Of a stretch of 64,000 nt of DNA, positions 62,110 to 64,000 are shown piece after piece. A program made the translations under genes and the position numbers. The notes under the pieces are model-generated. The model did not search any database. It was not told the DNA's origin and saw nothing but the letters and a program-made list of their open reading frames with translations. This stretch comes from Molanna angustata. Taxonomy: Eukaryota > Arthropoda > Insecta > Trichoptera > Molannidae. Where the stretch lies: the NCBI GenBank assembly GCA_963576475.1, contig OY754980.1, positions 32,525,431 through 32,589,430 on the forward strand. The letters are read 5' to 3'. Numbering within the stretch: the stretch's first letter is position 1; each line of letters starts with the position of its first letter.

Positions 62110-64000
62110 AATATATTATGTTTTTGAGATATGTCCCTGTTACGCTTCGCCGAGCGTGGTCCGGAGACTTGGAGGGCTGGGCCGTTGTTCAGCCCCGGTC
62201 AGCACTCAGCGTCAACGCACAGTTCAGGGAAGGACAGGAGGACAGCGTGAAGCGCTGCCCTAATACTTCGATTCCCTCAGGCAATTTCAATATAGGACCG
62301 AGTAGGATTAGTTTGAGCCACTCACCCAAAAGACGTGGTCTTATCCTCTTCGACCGTCTGCTGATGTGGGGCTACTCAGCAGACCACCCAGACCGGCGGG
62401 AAGCTACGAGCAGGTGACGTCTTCAGTTTGGTCCTCGATCCCGGAACATGCAAGACAAAAACAGAAAAGAAGCAGAAGAGATGGCCATATTGCTGGGTCA
62501 GGGGCGTGGCTACAACAATCCTTTCCACGCGGTTACAACAATCAGTAACTTCCCAAACCGTAGGTGTCTCGAGTCAACGGTAAAATTAAAAGTTAAATTG
62601 ATAAAAATACAAATAGTGGGTTAAGAGGCACGCGGCGGCTTGAGGAGTTCCTATTATCTTTGGCTCCACTCTGGAGAGGCCTCTACAGTTACAACGTTAG
62701 ACCAAAAGATTTACAAAAAAATAATTTACAGCGTGATGGAGGTACCTAGTCCTGCGGCAGCTGTGAGGCCGTTTTCGCGGCAGTTGCGCCTCTTTTGGTG
62801 GCAGGACCGATAGAACACGACCTGTTGGGATTCTCTGTCGGAATCCCAAGGGTTCTTTCAGTTATAAAAAAAGTATTATTGGGCCGGAGAAGATCCGGCT
62901 GTCTTCGATTAAAAACCAGCTGAGTAGCTGTCAACTGCTGTCAACTTTTTTTTTGAAAAAGTCCTTGTCATCATAAAAGAAAAAATAATGCTACATGAAA
63001 AAAATTAAGATAAGATTCCCCGAAATCCCACTGACGGTCGGAGTAGGTTCCACATTCTACGAACCTCGATAAAGAAACAGAATAAATTAACATTTTCGCA
63101 AGAAATTGAGGGGATGGTGGATTTCTCTCGTCGCGGCTAGGCCGCCCCGGTATCATCCCCATCAGCCAACATCGATGTCCGTCCTAGCATTGGACATGGC
63201 CGTGAAGACGAATGATTATGAAAATGATTAGTTTTTTAAGTAATACATATATGAAATTTTTATTAAGTGAGCAAACACTGAACAGACAGACTCATAAAAG
63301 TGAGCTCGTCCTCTACGTTTCAAGAGAGAGGGTATCAGAGTGACACTTGAGCAAACCATAAAAGTGGTGGAAAGAGAGAAAATAAAAAAAAATATATAAA
63401 GTCAACTTAAGGAATAAAAGGAAAAGAAAGAAAAAATGTAATTTAGTTGATAACGGGGCGCCCTACTCTCAAGTCTACTAGTGTAGAGGCTTTTGCAGGT
63501 TGGGGCCTGGAGTTAATTGTAACTCGCGAATCGTTGCCCGCCTTGTAGCACAATTTCTTTTGTTTCACCTAATCCCGCTTTATACCTATCTTATTCTTGG
63601 ATCGAGATTCGGGGGAGTAGTAACTTGGCCAACTAGAGCTACCCTGTACCCACGTATAAGGGAGGATTCCCGCCTGCTGCACCCCATCAGTGATTTTTAA
63701 TGGGTCAAGAGCCACATCGAAGACGTCACCTGCCGTAGTTTCTTGTCGGTATACGACTGAGTTGGTCCGCTGGATGACCCCACCAACGGATGATCAAGGA
63801 GGGAGGAGAGACCATGTCCTTGGGGTGTGTCGTGAGTGAACTAGAATTCTTACCTCGATCCTAGACCGACGCTGGTCGAATAACCAAAGGAACAGGTCAC
63901 GGCCACCTAACTGAGTGCTCTCCTCTGTCGTCAGAGCGAGGTGCCATCGCAGTAATAAGGTTAATTGCCCATTCTAAATTTGGTATCTGTTAAGATGAGA
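62110..64000. repeat. GC-richer unidentified repeat with inverted modules
   Basis: Composition shifts sharply toward GC at about 62110. A plus-strand module at 62300-62430 (GGGAAGCTACGAGCAGGTGA plus CGTCTTC) is repeated, inverted and diverged, at about 63710-63870 (GAAGACGTCACCTGCCGTAG). Other pieces include a hairpin GGGATTCTCTGTCGGAATCCC at about 62828 and GGCTAGGCCGCCCCGGTATC at 63137. No long ORF or known domain was found. It may be UTRs of large retroelements or a foldback transposon cut by the window edge. Confidence 0.5.

Overview
The window is nuclear DNA from an animal, almost certainly an insect. It is strongly A+T-rich, has two intron-containing conserved genes in small exons, and is crowded with insect-type transposable elements: RTE and Jockey/CR1-like LINEs, tRNA-headed SINEs, a Penelope-like remnant, hAT and piggyBac-like non-autonomous DNA elements, and foldback elements. 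The order cannot be fixed from sequence alone; the element mix would suit Lepidoptera or Hemiptera. There are no operons, CRISPR arrays, plasmid origins or prokaryotic signals.

Genes, all on the minus strand. (1) A PPM/PP2C Ser/Thr phosphatase of the PPM1A/PPM1B (Drosophila alphabet) type occupies 38571 down to 17645. Its four coding exons have three phase-0 introns and give 331 aa with every metal-binding aspartate present. (2) Atg14 (Barkor), the autophagy subunit of the class III PI3-kinase complex, occupies 57514 down to 44250. Its seven coding exons join in frame to give 472 aa, with the N-terminal CxxC pairs, coiled coil, VFPIKE and DYSAY motifs, an LC3-interacting WETL motif and a C-terminal BATS-like tail. 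(3) A single exon at 59734-59652 encodes the first third of a THAP zinc finger; its continuation was not found. I reconstructed all exon borders by hand from reading frame, GT/AG sites and family similarity.

Layout. 1-17.4 kb lies downstream of the phosphatase: minisatellites, a perfect 106-bp-arm palindrome, two copies of a ~1 kb Helentron/HINE-like family (family H), and SINEs, one split by a piggyBac-like MITE. 17.6-38.6 kb is the phosphatase; its introns hold more family H copies, SINEs, LINE tails and two hAT-type insertions. 38.6-39.0 kb is a CpG-richer upstream region. 39-44 kb is intergenic with a foldback element and LINE tails. 44.2-57.5 kb is Atg14, whose introns contain a Jockey/CR1-like LINE with a mutated YADD box, a Penelope-like GIY-YIG remnant, two RTE tails and an 812-bp hAT-type element with an intact 8-bp target duplication. 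57.5-62 kb holds a 62-bp repeat, the THAP exon, SINEs and LINE tails. 62.1-64 kb is a GC-richer repeat with inverted modules that I could not identify.

I see no clearly new multi-gene system. The most notable observations are at Atg14 exon 2. Its splice acceptor lies inside a SINE tail, and its reading frame runs unbroken through the donor into an RTE LINE only about 40 bp away. Also notable are nested insertions that can be checked against empty-site paralogues in the same window.
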